Of a DNA stretch of 64,000 nt, positions 25,886 to 34,698 are shown one piece after another. Under the pieces are notes generated by a model. It was given only the letters and a program-made list of their open reading frames with translations, was not told the DNA's origin and searched no databases. The translations under genes and the position numbers were made by a program. Each line of letters begins with the position of its first letter. The first letter of the stretch is position 1. The DNA lies in the NCBI RefSeq assembly GCF_020985305.1, contig NZ_CP087588.1, positions 310,001 to 374,000 of the forward strand. Reading direction: 5' to 3'. The stretch is from Croceicoccus sp. Ery15. GTDB lineage: Bacteria; Pseudomonadota; Alphaproteobacteria; Sphingomonadales; Sphingomonadaceae.

Positions 25886-26077
25886 GTGCAGCAGGACGAA
25901 CGGGTTAGCGAAGAACAGGCGCCTATCGGGCTATTCTGTACCCGATGTGCGAACCATGCTGGCGAACTCGACGCAGGCGGGCTCCTGTTCTGTGACGTGC
26001 TGGACCTTTGCGAGATCTGGATGTGCGAGGAATGTCTCAACGCACCCAGTGCAAAATCCAGCTTCAGGTTTTCCTGA
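25886..26077 (+). CDS. Small cysteine-rich protein, possible zinc ribbon
   Basis: A 63-residue frame (GTG start) with CTRC near residue 18 and CEEC near residue 48, a spacing that could bind one zinc ion. Between them is an acidic hydrophobic segment (LLFCDVLDLCEIWM). No family is recognised. It precedes other small module genes on the same strand. No strong ribosome site is seen, so confidence is modest. Confidence 0.4.
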   Translation: MQQDERVSEEQAPIGLFCTRCANHAGELDAGGLLFCDVLDLCEIWMCEECLNAPSAKSSFRFS

Positions 26078-26119
26078 TCGATCCGCGAAGCGGGCAAATT
26101 CGATCGAAGGAATGGAAAA

Positions 26120-26284
26120 ATGGCCAACCCGAAGAAGAAAGAACTGCGTCAGCCCGAAGCCATGCGCAATCCCATGCGCGCACAGCTTTTCGACCCCAGC
26201 TGCCGTGCCTCGCGCCGCACTGTCGAACGCAACCGCAAGGCTTACACCCGCAAGGTGAAGCACCGGGACGGCGCGCTCTATTGA
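26120..26284 (+). CDS. Small basic protein resembling ribosome-rescue factor ArfA
   Basis: A 54-residue, very basic protein: MANPKKKELRQPEAMRNP, then AQLFDPSCRASRRTVERNRK and AYTRKVKHRDGALY. The pattern of a DP near the middle, basic residues and a K-AYTRK-KHR tail resembles ArfA-type alternative ribosome-rescue peptides, which release stalled ribosomes with release factor 2. The resemblance is by eye only. GAAGGAATGG precedes the ATG. It lies in the small-gene module. If correct, it would be a plasmid-borne rescue factor. Confidence 0.5.
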   Translation: MANPKKKELRQPEAMRNPMRAQLFDPSCRASRRTVERNRKAYTRKVKHRDGALY

Positions 26285-26317
26285 GCGCGCCCATTCCAGA
26301 ACTTAACGAGGACCAGT

Positions 26318-26392
26318 ATGCACCCCTTCTTTCAGATCTCCGTGGCGCTCGCATTTGTCGCAACAATTACGTCGGTAGCAGAACCGGCATGA
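26318..26392 (+). CDS. Possible 24-residue hydrophobic peptide, coupled to lipoprotein gene
   Basis: MHPFFQISVALAFVATITSVAEPA reads as a short signal-like or membrane peptide. Its stop overlaps the ATG of the lipoprotein gene (ATGA). It could be a leader that couples translation, or a fortuitous frame. The ribosome site AACGAGGACC is plausible. Confidence 0.35.
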   Translation: MHPFFQISVALAFVATITSVAEPA

Positions 26393-26826
26393 AGCTGAGC
26401 GCAATTGCCGTCGTGGCAGGGGCCGCCCTCATCCTCGCTGGATGCGAGATGGGTTCGGACCCCGAGGGGCCCAACGAGGCATTCCTCGTTCTGCGTGCTG
26501 ACGACGGGGCCATTCGAGACTTCTATCTCGGCGGCTACGACACGATGTCCGAGTGCCATGATATCCTTGCCTACGAGATCGAGACCGCGGAACAGGATCG
26601 CAACAGCGAGTTCTGGACCAATCCCGACTTCACATACGGAGGCTACCCCTCGGACGGTTGGACCAGGAACGTCATCGTTGAAGCCAAGTGCGTCGATCGC
26701 AAGGGCACTAAGCTTGGCGACAATCCCTTAGGTAAATCGGGACTGGGGCAGGGTGGCTTAGGAAAGTCTGGCCTAGCCCGTCTTATTCACGGGGTTGGCT
26801 ACGAAGGGTTGGCGGGAGTGGCATAA
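26389..26826 (+). CDS. Putative lipoprotein, C-terminus altered by IS1380 insertion
   Basis: A lipoprotein signal peptide with lipobox LAGC (Cys19) is followed by a domain with VLRADDGAIRDFYLGGYDTMSECHDI and conserved-looking cysteines. Beyond residue ~110 the sequence becomes a Gly-rich imperfect repeat (GKSGLGQGGLGKSGL). The IS1380 left end lies at 26777, so the last ~16 codons are IS sequence. The original C-terminus is unknown. Probably exported to the cell envelope. No family is recognised. Confidence 0.6.
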   Translation: MKLSAIAVVAGAALILAGCEMGSDPEGPNEAFLVLRADDGAIRDFYLGGYDTMSECHDILAYEIETAEQDRNSEFWTNPDFTYGGYPSDGWTRNVIVEAKCVDRKGTKLGDNPLGKSGLGQGGLGKSGLARLIHGVGYEGLAGVA

Positions 26827-28422
26827 GCCTCTGATCTGAATTAGGAACTGGGTGTCTACACCGGCCCTGCTGCAGGGCAGAAAATGCCACAGGCCACACC
26901 CGCCATGAACGACGATATCGCAAGCCCCTTCCGATTCCCAGCGGTCGACCGCAAGAAAGTCACAGCCGCGTTCGACGGTGGTCGGCTCACTTCGGACGGC
27001 GGCGTTCTGTTGCTGTCGCAGGCCGAGCGCGCGATGGGTATCTGCCAGCGGCTTGCGACTTGCATTGCCGATCCGCGCGATCCTGCGCGGGTGATCCATC
27101 GCCTCGACGACATCCTGCGTGCCCGCGTGTTCGCGATCGCCTGCGGCTATGAGGATGCCGACGATCTCGATGCCCTGCGCGACGATCCGGGCTTCCGCCT
27201 GGCCCTGGGCAAGCTGCCGGGATCGGGCGCGGGGCTGGCCAGCCAACCGACGATGAGCCGGTGGGAGAATGCACCGATCACGCGCGAGTTGGCGAAGATG
27301 CTGGCCGCGATGATCGACATCTACTGCGCCAGCTATCCGGCCCCGCCGGCGGCGGTGACGCTGGATATCGATGATACCTGCGATGTCGTCCATGGCTATC
27401 AGCAGTTGTCGTTCTGGAATGGTCATCATGGCGAGCGTTGCTTCCTGCCGATCCATGTCTACGACACCGCCACTGGCCGGCCGGTGGCGATGCTGCTGCG
27501 CACCGGCAAGACACCGTCTGGTGTTGAAGCTGCCGGTCACATCCGGCGCCTCGTGCGCCACATCCGCCGGCAATGGCCCGAAACGCACATCACCATCCGC
27601 GGCGACGGGCACTATGGGCGGCCCGAGGTCATGGCCGTCTGCGAGGGTTGCGGCGTCGACTACGTGTTCGGCCTGCCGACCAACGCCGTGCTACGCGCCG
27701 ATCCCGAAATCGTCGTTGCCGCCGATGCCTGTGCGGTCAAACGCGCTCAGCGCCAGTACCCGGTCCTGCGCACCTATGCCGAGACCCGCTACGGGGCCAA
27801 AAGCTGGAAGTGCCAGCGCCGCGTCGTCGCCCGGATCGAGGCCAGTACGATGGGCATGGACATCCGCTATGTCGTCACTTCGCTGACCGAAGGCTCGGCC
27901 GAGCACATCTATGATACGCTCTACTGCGCGCGCGGTCAGGCCGAAAACCTGATCAAGCTGCACAAGACCCAGCTGGCCAGCGATCGCACCTCGTGCCGCT
28001 CTCCCAACGCCAATCAGATGCGCCTCATCCTGCACACCGCCGCATACTGGCTCCTGTGGCGCATTCAGCAGGAAATCCCCAAGGCAGCCTCGCTCGCGAC
28101 CGCCGAGTTCGCAACGTTGCGCCTCAGGCTGCTCAAGGTCGCTGCCCGCGTCATTGAGAGCGCCACTCGCATCCGTGTCGCCTTCGCGTCAGCCTGTCCC
28201 GATGCCTCCGTTTTGAAAGCCATCGCCACCAATCTCAGGCCTGCACCTACTTAGGCGGTGCGGCTGTGCCGCCGAACTCCGAGCTCCATTCCATCAACCT
28301 CGAAAAGCCCATTGATCCTGACGCGGTGAAAAATGCCGTCGAAGACGCTCGCCCGGACTACGCCGCCAACGTCAGATCAAGGCCCATCCACTTCGCTGCT
28401 GCGGCCTCATGAATAAACCGGG
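26777..28422 (+). mobile_element. IS1380-family insertion sequence, copy 1 (complete)
   Basis: 1,646 bp with imperfect terminal repeats: left CCCGTCTTATTCACGGGG, right complement CCCGGTTTATTCATGAGG. The left flank is CTAG (26773-26776) and the right flank is TTAA, so this copy alone has no target duplication. The right 582 bp recur identically at 38791-39372. Confidence 0.85.
26884..28254 (+). CDS. IS1380-family transposase
   Basis: A 456-residue DDE transposase of the IS1380/IS4 superfamily. It has the early KKVTAAFDGGRLTSDGGVLLL, LDIDDTCDVVHGYQQLSFWNG with the first Asp, IRGDGHYGRPEVMAVCEG with the second, and the C-terminal ARGQAENLIKLHKTQLASDR with the Glu. It is full length with no frameshift. 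A GGCGG...CCGCC hairpin follows the stop. Confidence 0.92.
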   Translation: MPQATPAMNDDIASPFRFPAVDRKKVTAAFDGGRLTSDGGVLLLSQAERAMGICQRLATCIADPRDPARVIHRLDDILRARVFAIACGYEDADDLDALRDDPGFRLALGKLPGSGAGLASQPTMSRWENAPITRELAKMLAAMIDIYCASYPAPPAAVTLDIDDTCDVVHGYQQLSFWNGHHGERCFLPIHVYDTATGRPVAMLLRTGKTPSGVEAAGHIRRLVRHIRRQWPETHITIRGDGHYGRPEVMAVCEGCGVDYVFGLPTNAVLRADPEIVVAADACAVKRAQRQYPVLRTYAETRYGAKSWKCQRRVVARIEASTMGMDIRYVVTSLTEGSAEHIYDTLYCARGQAENLIKLHKTQLASDRTSCRSPNANQMRLILHTAAYWLLWRIQQEIPKAASLATAEFATLRLRLLKVAARVIESATRIRVAFASACPDASVLKAIATNLRPAPT

Positions 28423-29394
28423 TTAATGCGCCTTGCGAGCCGGCTGGGCCATTGCAGTCCGAAAATATTCGAACGTCCGCAGAAGTCCGCCATGCAGCGG
28501 AATTGCCGGTTCCCAGCCCAGTTCTCCTTTGGCCAGGCTGATATCCGGGCGCCGACGCTGCGGATCGTCGGGCGCGGCAGGCAGGCAATTGATCGCGGTG
28601 TCCACGCCGCCGTACTCCAACACCAATTCGGCCAGTTCGCGGATCGTGAATTCGCCCGGATTGCCCAGATTGATCGGCCCGGTTCCGGCAGTATCGGAGC
28701 GCATGAAGGCGAGAAATCCGGCGATCAGATCATCGACATAACAGAATGATCGGGTCTGCTCTCCGTCACCATAAATCTCGAGCGGCTGTCCATTGAGGGC
28801 CTTCACGATAAAATTCGAGACAACGCGGCCGTCGTCCGGGTCCATGCGCGGACCATAGGTATTGAAGATACGCACCACCCTGATCTCGACACCGAAGCAG
28901 CGGTGGTAATCGAAGCATAGCGCCTCGGCAGCCCGCTTGCCTTCGTCATAACACGCGCGCGGACCGACCGTGTTCACGCAGCCCCTATAGCCCTCGTGCT
29001 GGGGATGCATCTCGGGATCGCCATAGACCTCGCTGGTCGACGCCTGAAAGAAACGCGCTCGGCTGGTTCTCGCGACATCCAGCAGATTGCGGGTTCCCAC
29101 AACGCTGGTCATCATCGTGTGGACAGGGTTCGCCTGGTAACGTGGCGGCGACGCCGGGCAGGCGAGGTTCCAGACCTCGTCGACTTCCATTTCGGGAAGC
29201 GGATCGCAAACGTCATGCTCAATGAAGGAAAACTTCGGATTGCCGACAAGATGCTGAATGTTCTGGAACCGTCCTGACAACAAATTGTCCAAGCAGAAAA
29301 CTTCGAGCCCCTGCTCGATAAGGCGGTCGCACAGGTGGCTACCAAGAAAACCGGCACCACCAGCAACCAAAGCACGATTCTTGACGACTCGCAT
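28423..29394 (-). CDS. UDP-glucuronate decarboxylase-like NAD-dependent epimerase/dehydratase
   Basis: An extended SDR of about 323 residues, close to UDP-xylose synthases (UDP-glucuronate decarboxylases), which feed polysaccharide synthesis. It has [54 protein letters not shown], the catalytic [11 protein letters not shown] and [20 protein letters not shown], all family hallmarks. ATG 29394 is preferred to the GTG at 29409. The TAA stop abuts the right end of IS1380. The gene has no polysaccharide neighbours here and is flanked by IS1380 and IS630, so it was probably carried in from elsewhere. The extreme C-terminus may be trimmed. Confidence 0.87.
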   Translation of the reverse strand: MRVVKNRALVAGGAGFLGSHLCDRLIEQGLEVFCLDNLLSGRFQNIQHLVGNPKFSFIEHDVCDPLPEMEVDEVWNLACPASPPRYQANPVHTMMTSVVGTRNLLDVARTSRARFFQASTSEVYGDPEMHPQHEGYRGCVNTVGPRACYDEGKRAAEALCFDYHRCFGVEIRVVRIFNTYGPRMDPDDGRVVSNFIVKALNGQPLEIYGDGEQTRSFCYVDDLIAGFLAFMRSDTAGTGPINLGNPGEFTIRELAELVLEYGGVDTAINCLPAAPDDPQRRRPDISLAKGELGWEPAIPLHGGLLRTFEYFRTAMAQPARKAH

Positions 29395-29484
29395 CACCCG
29401 CACCCCCACGATTTGAGTGTAGCCTGGGTTAAAAACCAGACTGCGGCGACCCGACTGGAAACTTACGTCACGAATTTACATTAG

Positions 29485-30535
29485 AGCGGTTTTCGACCGA
29501 TTTGAATCGATGAGGGATTCCCACCAGGTGTGATTTCTGATTCAGAATCCGTGCTGGTGAAGGAGGCCAGCATGGATGGGCCAACCTCTTTCGATGGATT
29601 TGCGTTCTCGGCTTCTGGCGGCAGTGGATGGCGGTATGAGTTGCCGCGCTGCTGCGGCCCGGTTTGGCGTTGCGCCTTCGACGGCGATCCGCTGGCGGGT
29701 GCAGCGGCGCGAGACGGGCGCCTTCGCGCCGAAGCCGCAGGGTGGCGACATGCGATCTCGCCGGGTCGAAGAGCGTGCGGGGGACATCCTCGCCATCTGG
29801 GAAGAGCGCAAGGACATCTCGCTTGAGGAACTTCGCCTGGCGCTGACCGAAGTTGGCCTGACCGTCTCCGTGGCCGGGCTGCATCGCTTCTTCGCGCGCA
29901 GGGGGATAACGCGCAAAAAAAGACTGGCCATGCAATCGAGCAGGACCGGCCCGACGTCCTGAAGCAGCGCCGGGAATGGTTCGAGAGCCAGATCGATCTG
30001 GAACCCGAACGCCTCGTGTTCATCGACGAGACGTGGACCGCCACCAACATGACCCGCAGCCATGGCCGCTGCCCGAAAGGCGAACGGCTGCGGATGGGTT
30101 TCCCGCACGGCCACCGCAAGACCACGACGCTCGTCGCCGGTCTACGCTTGACCGGCATGGTCGCGCCGATGGTGCTGGACGGTCCGATCAATGGCGACTG
30201 GTTCGAAGCCTATGTCACTCAGGTGCTCATTCCCGAACTGCGTCCCGGCGACATCGTCGTCATGGACAACCTGTCGAGCCACAAACGTGCGGCGGTGCGG
30301 GAAAAGATCGAGGCGGCAGGCGCGACACTGCGCTTCCTCCCGCCCTACAGCCCGGACTTCAATCCGATCGAGAAGGCCTTCTCACGCCTCAAGGCCATGC
30401 TCCGCAAAATCGGCGAGCGAACCGTCAGTGGCCTCTGGGACCTGATCGGCAAACTCGTCGATATCTTCCAGCCCGGCGAATGCGCCAACTACTTCAGCTC
30501 GTGCGGTTATGACCCGGAATGATCGAAAACCGCTC
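29485..30535 (+). mobile_element. IS630-family insertion sequence
   Basis: About 1,051 bp with terminal repeats GAGCGGTTTTCGA and complement (ending 30535), flanked on both sides by TA, the expected IS630 target duplication (29483-29484 and 30536-30537). It carries two frames joined at an A7 run. Confidence 0.9.
29576..30522 (+). CDS. IS630-family transposase, programmed frameshift
   Basis: The first frame (29576-29962) holds the helix-turn-helix half (MDLRSRLLAAVDGGMSCRAA). The second (recognisable from before 30016 to 30522) holds the DDE half with VFIDETWTATNM, DIVVMDNLSSHK and FLPPYSPDFNPIEKAFSRLK. The frames join at seven A (29915-29921), a classical slippery site, so a fused product by frameshifting is expected. 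No other lesion is seen. Confidence 0.88.
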
Positions 30536-30564
30536 TAGCCAGCCCAATCGCGTATGCCCGCGAG

Positions 30565-30942
30565 GTGTCGCTTCGCTGTGACATGGATCCCACGGTCTTT
30601 TCATCAGGAAGGCCTGAGCATGATCGTGCCGTGAACTCGGATACCTCGCGCGGAGTGAGGCACTACCTTATCGACGAAGATAGCAGCCAGGTCTGGATCG
30701 TCGCCAACGGACGCAAGCGGAATTATTGCGATCCGAATGAGCAGTGCCATGTCCAGTTTTCGAAGTCGGTCATCTCCGGAAGAAAGGATGCCGATGGCTA
30801 CGACAGTGGCTTTCGAATTGATCGCGTGACCGGGGATCTTACCGAAACCCTGAATACCCGCGATCAAAAAGGTAACTGGCTAGCCACCCTCGATCTCTCT
30901 GGTCAATGCACGCCAGATACCGAACTAAGACCCAGATTTTGA
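30565..30942 (+). CDS. Hypothetical protein, possibly interrupted upstream by IS630
   Basis: A 125-residue frame (GTG 30565; ATG 30583 also possible). The central part (VRHYLIDEDSSQVWIVANGRKRNYCDPNEQ) and two late cysteines suggest a folded exported or soluble domain. No family is recognised. In-frame codons before the GTG (SPIAYAREVSLRCDMD) also look like coding sequence and run into the IS630 end, so the 5' part may have been separated by the IS. A clear terminator lies about 50 bp downstream. Confidence 0.5.
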   Translation: MSLRCDMDPTVFSSGRPEHDRAVNSDTSRGVRHYLIDEDSSQVWIVANGRKRNYCDPNEQCHVQFSKSVISGRKDADGYDSGFRIDRVTGDLTETLNTRDQKGNWLATLDLSGQCTPDTELRPRF

Positions 30943-30989
30943 TCGCAAATCCAACCTGATCGATCAAAACCCAGTCAAATAAATCGCTA

Positions 30990-31020
30990 CCCCGCAAACC
31001 CACGGTTTTGCGGGGTTTTT
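30990..31020 (+). terminator. Intrinsic terminator
   Basis: Stem CCCCGCAAA / TTTGCGGGG with an 8-base loop and a run of five T. It separates the hypothetical gene at 30565 from the next module unit. Confidence 0.9.
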
Positions 31021-31093
31021 CGCGTCCCGGGAAGCGCAGAACGCCATTCGATGGGCAATCCAATCAAATAGACAACGTCGAAGGAAAACAGCG

Positions 31094-31723
31094 ATGCCTT
31101 TCGGAACCGAATACACACCCCTGATCGCCCGCGTCGCACGCAACAAGAAACGTCCTGAGCAGGTCGTAGGTTTCATCAAGTTCGGCGACCGCGAACAGCT
31201 CTGCTTCTTTGAACGAAACAGCGAGCAGCCCAAGGCTGGCACCGAAGTCGAGGTGATGATTACGGGCCCGGTCCATCCCTATGAGGATGGCGGCTACCCT
31301 GACACTGAAACCCTGAAGGGCCTGCGCGTCAGGGCCGTCGACCAGGCCCAGCACGTCCTTGTCGCCATTGACGGCTTCGAGATGGCCGGCAGCATGTGCC
31401 GCAACCTCGCCATGGGCGCGCTGACGCTCGGCTTAGGCGAGATGAACGTCACTCTCGCCAAGCAGATGTCCGAGCCCACCAAGGGCCTCATCCCCGTCTC
31501 GCCGGGTCGCACCGGCGCTCGCTTCGCCGACAACGTCAATCCCCGCTTCTATGGCCGCGAGTATGCAGCGCCGGTGCCGACCAACGTCTGGATCGAACGC
31601 AATCCGGCGAACGGCTTGCCGGTCAAGCAGCCTGGCGGCACTTGCCGCGCAATCGGCCTGACGCGCATCGAAGATCTCGAATGCGCTCATCTCGTCGAGC
31701 GCCAGTTGAAGCGGGCGGCCTGA
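31094..31723 (+). CDS. Hypothetical protein, 209 aa
   Basis: No family is recognised. The N-terminal ~80 residues look like a small beta domain (EYTPLIARVARNKKRPEQVV, GTEVEVMITGPVHPYEDGGY). The C-terminal half contains FYGREYAAPVPTNVWIERNP. Soluble, no signal peptide. The ribosome site AAGGAAAACAGCG precedes the ATG. It begins a unit right after a terminator, so a promoter should lie in 31021-31090. The next gene starts 3 bp after its stop. Confidence 0.75.
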   Translation: MPFGTEYTPLIARVARNKKRPEQVVGFIKFGDREQLCFFERNSEQPKAGTEVEVMITGPVHPYEDGGYPDTETLKGLRVRAVDQAQHVLVAIDGFEMAGSMCRNLAMGALTLGLGEMNVTLAKQMSEPTKGLIPVSPGRTGARFADNVNPRFYGREYAAPVPTNVWIERNPANGLPVKQPGGTCRAIGLTRIEDLECAHLVERQLKRAA

Positions 31724-31725
31724 CC

Positions 31726-31962
31726 ATGGCCACCCGCTACGGCCCCGAAGTCGGGTTCTTCCAGAACGCATGGAACAACCCGCCAGCGCCCTTCAATCCG
31801 CTGTTCGACCCTGGTGCGACAGCGCGCCGCGCCAAGGTGACCTCAAGCATGGAGGCAGATGGCTTCTACAAGAGCCACACCCGCGAGGAGTGCAAGGCTG
31901 AATGGCATCGCCGATACAACGCTGCCCTCAGCGATGAGAAGGCCACGCATAAGAGCGAATGA
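31726..31962 (+). CDS. Hypothetical protein, 78 aa
   Basis: Small soluble protein (MATRYGPEVGFFQNAWNNPP, then FDPGATARRAKVTSSMEADG) with a charged C-terminus. It starts 3 bp after the preceding stop, so translation is probably coupled. No family is recognised. Confidence 0.65.
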   Translation: MATRYGPEVGFFQNAWNNPPAPFNPLFDPGATARRAKVTSSMEADGFYKSHTREECKAEWHRRYNAALSDEKATHKSE

Positions 31963-32007
31963 GACGAGCCCTTTGGGCGAGAGAAAAATCAAACAAGGAC
32001 GATCATC

Positions 32008-32322
32008 ATGCAGAACGCTCTGACCATCATCGACTTCGCCCAGCTCGCTACCAAGACCAACGGCGCCGATGTCATCGTCATCGAATGCGTCAATGGCGGT
32101 TCTGACTCGCGCTTCTCGCGCAACTTCCCATCGATCGAGAACGCCTGCGACCTCGGCGATGGTCCGCTGGCCCTTGCTCCCGCCAGCAAGGAAGAGGCAC
32201 TCTCCACCTTCGACAAGATCGTTGCCGACTACCAGGCCGCCGGCGGCGAACTGCTCAATTCGACGATCCTTCACATCTCGGCAGGAGAGATCGTGAACCG
32301 GTTCGAGCCAAGCTACTTCTGA
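32008..32322 (+). CDS. Hypothetical protein, 104 aa
   Basis: Soluble acidic protein (ALTIIDFAQLATKTNGADVI, ending AGEIVNRFEPSYF). AAGGA lies 8 bp before the ATG. It follows the 78-residue gene after 45 bp and probably shares its transcript. No family is recognised. Confidence 0.7.
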   Translation: MQNALTIIDFAQLATKTNGADVIVIECVNGGSDSRFSRNFPSIENACDLGDGPLALAPASKEEALSTFDKIVADYQAAGGELLNSTILHISAGEIVNRFEPSYF

Positions 32323-32412
32323 TCGGTCACGGTCGGAATTTTTGGGCCCGATCCTCTTCCATCCTAAAATCTCCAGGGCGCTGGACCTCCAGTACCCGAC
32401 AGGAGCCTTAGA

Positions 32413-33318
32413 ATGACCGATATTTCAGAATCCAGCATCGACGCTGAAGCTGAAGCTCAAGCTCAAGCCGAACTCGATGCCAAGTTGACCCATCCGGATT
32501 CCGTCTGGAACGTCGTTTACGCCGCGGTCGACGAGGTCAACGAACGGTACCGGCTCCCCAAGCATTACGCGCTTCGCGCGCAATACGAGCCCGGAGAAGT
32601 ATGGGTCGCGTGGGGCAATCCGCGCCAAGCTCCGAACGGCCATAGGACCATCCTTTGGCGGCCCGAAATCGAGACAGACGAAGAGATGAAGGCCCGTCTT
32701 CGCCGTGAAGTCGATCGCACCGGTCTCATGGCAGCTCTGATTGTCGGCCGAGACCAGGAACTGCGCAACCAGGGCATCGACCCAGCCGATTGCCCGATCT
32801 GGGCGAGGGCAGGGACGCCCATGCTCAAGCTGCTCGTCGAACGCATTCTCGAACGCGGCGACGATCTCCACCTGATCGAGCGAGGCGCGATCATGCATCC
32901 CCTCAACTTCGTCAGGGTAGCTGACCGATGCCAGTATTTTTTCAGCTGGTGGCATGACGTCGAAGGCTTCGTCATTCCCTCGCCTCAGAACGAGCTCGTG
33001 CGATCCGGCATCGTCGGGGCGCCGCTCGAGAAGATCATCGATAATGGCGGTGAGATAAGCTTCGGCCCCATCATCGAAGTCAAATCGGTCAGCATCGGGG
33101 ACACCGACCTTTCACTCGATCGCCCAGACGACCCGGACGATGAAGAAGACGAGTTTGGCCAGTGGCACCTCAAGGCCGCTCTTTCCGGCCTGGTGCGCTT
33201 TGCAGAGCCGCCTGAGGGCATCGAACCCGATCCCGTCAAGGCATGGCTGGCCCTAACCGAAACCGCCAAGCCAGCGCCCATGCAGTTCAAGTCGGGCCCG
33301 GAACCTCTTCGGCTTTGA
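32413..33318 (+). CDS. Hypothetical protein, 301 aa
   Basis: The largest unknown gene of the module. The N-terminus has an Ala-Glu/Gln repeat (SIDAEAEAQAQAELDAKL) encoded by a GCTGAAGCT-type DNA repeat. The middle has the hydrophobic/aromatic QYFFSWWHDVEGFVIPSPQN and the C-terminal third is strongly acidic (DRPDDPDDEEDEFGQW). No membrane helix or signal peptide is seen. AGGAG lies 8 bp before the ATG. Upstream, CATCCTAAAAT (32360-32370) also occurs at 25608. Function unknown. Confidence 0.78.
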   Translation: MTDISESSIDAEAEAQAQAELDAKLTHPDSVWNVVYAAVDEVNERYRLPKHYALRAQYEPGEVWVAWGNPRQAPNGHRTILWRPEIETDEEMKARLRREVDRTGLMAALIVGRDQELRNQGIDPADCPIWARAGTPMLKLLVERILERGDDLHLIERGAIMHPLNFVRVADRCQYFFSWWHDVEGFVIPSPQNELVRSGIVGAPLEKIIDNGGEISFGPIIEVKSVSIGDTDLSLDRPDDPDDEEDEFGQWHLKAALSGLVRFAEPPEGIEPDPVKAWLALTETAKPAPMQFKSGPEPLRL

Positions 33319-33337
33319 GACATCAAGGATATTGACC

Positions 33338-33505
33338 ATGCCTCATCTCTATCTTGGCGACAGCCGCTGGCGCCAAGGACGCGGCTTTCGCCGCTTCCGC
33401 CACAGCGAGATGCTGCCCGGCCGCCGGTCTTGGGCCGACTGGTTCGCCACGCGTTCCAGGGTCAACCAAGCCGAAAAAAGGCGCGCTAGGACCGCCACGA
33501 CCTAA
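33338..33505 (+). CDS. Small basic protein, 55 aa
   Basis: MPHLYLGDSRWRQGRGFRRF, then RHSEMLPGRRSWADWFATRS and a basic tail, rich in Arg and Trp. It fits between two module genes with 19 and 11 bp spacing, which supports it as a real gene. Nucleic-acid binding is conceivable from charge alone. No family is recognised. Confidence 0.5.
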   Translation: MPHLYLGDSRWRQGRGFRRFRHSEMLPGRRSWADWFATRSRVNQAEKRRARTATT

Positions 33506-33516
33506 AGGGAATTCCC

Positions 33517-34149
33517 GTGCGCTATCGCTGCCTCATCCTTACTGCTGCATGTGCTATTGCGGCATGCGATAACACAAGCGAACCCCCGGCGCCTGCCGAA
33601 ACACATCCCACGCCAGCCGCCAAGCCGATTGGCCTTGAGTGGGAACAAGGTCCCGACGGCAGCCAGGTCCATCTCCTAGGCGATATTGCCATCAAATGCT
33701 GGCCGGATAGCCCCTACCAGCGATGCGTTCAGATCATTGGCTTCAGCATCGACGATGATCTTAAGAGCAGTCCCACCAGTGGCCCCGGACAGGTCAGCAT
33801 TACCTACGCCCACTTCGACGGCTTGCCGCTGGACTATATTGCGCCTGCCAATGAGCGCGCGGTGAAGGTGAAGCTCATCTGCAAGAGCCTCGCTAACAAT
33901 CGCTTCCACGAGGATCGCCGAAGCGAGATCCTGACGATCCGCGGCAATGAAGCTGAGCGCAATGAGATTGCCGCAGCCTCTTCCCGGCCATGGACCAGGC
34001 AGTATATCGAGACATTCGCCAACAAGAACTCGCCGGGACAGCCAAGCCCTTGGTTCGACTGCCTCGAGATCGCTTCCATCATTCACGAAGAAGGCCTGAG
34101 GGTCGCTCTAACCGATCGCATTTCAGCCGACATGGTCGGGCTCGACTAA
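33517..34149 (+). CDS. Putative lipoprotein, 210 aa
   Basis: GTG start with AAAGGGAA upstream. The signal peptide MRYRCLILTAACAIAAC has a lipobox ending at Cys17, followed by a Pro/Ala-rich linker (EPPAPAETHPTPAAKP) and an unknown domain with a few cysteines (IKCWPDSPYQRCVQIIG). It should be anchored in the cell envelope. It is the second lipoprotein of the module after 26389. No family is recognised. Confidence 0.72.
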   Translation: MRYRCLILTAACAIAACDNTSEPPAPAETHPTPAAKPIGLEWEQGPDGSQVHLLGDIAIKCWPDSPYQRCVQIIGFSIDDDLKSSPTSGPGQVSITYAHFDGLPLDYIAPANERAVKVKLICKSLANNRFHEDRRSEILTIRGNEAERNEIAAASSRPWTRQYIETFANKNSPGQPSPWFDCLEIASIIHEEGLRVALTDRISADMVGLD

Positions 34150-34178
34150 GCCTGATCCAGCTGAGACAAAGGAAAATC

Positions 34179-34688
34179 ATGCATCACGTCTTTGCCGCCA
34201 CCGAGGTCTTCCCTGTCACTATCCGTTTCTCGAACGGGGCTACGCTCACCTGCAAGGTCCCCGAAGATGATCGCGACCGCATTCTCGTGATGGCATCAAA
34301 AAAGCTCGAAGACCGCCGCCAATTCATTGTCGTCGAGACCGTTGAATCGCTGATCGCCATCAACACCCATGGCATCGGTTCGGTCTCATGCGCCCGAGAT
34401 GGCGAAGTCCCCACGATGGTCAGCCCAGAACATGCCCCAATGTGCCATCTTCTGATGACCAGCGGACAGTCGGTCGAACTCGACATCATCCAGGATGTCA
34501 TCACCGAAGAGAACATCGACGAGTGCGGCGACCTCGAATATCTCCTCCAAATGCTGGAGGAGAGCCCCGACTTCGAAGATGCGATCAACATCAAGGGAGC
34601 GGTCAACGACCATGCTCTGACAGCGGACCAGATCATGACGCTCAGCTTCGCTCGCGATCTGGTGAACAAAGTCGTCATCAACGACTGA
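34179..34688 (+). CDS. Hypothetical protein, 169 aa
   Basis: Soluble acidic protein. The N-terminal half (FPVTIRFSNGATLTCKVPED) looks like a beta-rich domain and the C-terminal half (ECGDLEYLLQMLEESPDFED) is helical. AAAGGAAAATC directly precedes ATG 34179. The open frame extends further upstream but without coding character. No family is recognised. Confidence 0.72.
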   Translation: MHHVFAATEVFPVTIRFSNGATLTCKVPEDDRDRILVMASKKLEDRRQFIVVETVESLIAINTHGIGSVSCARDGEVPTMVSPEHAPMCHLLMTSGQSVELDIIQDVITEENIDECGDLEYLLQMLEESPDFEDAINIKGAVNDHALTADQIMTLSFARDLVNKVVIND

Positions 34689-34698
34689 GGAGGGACTT

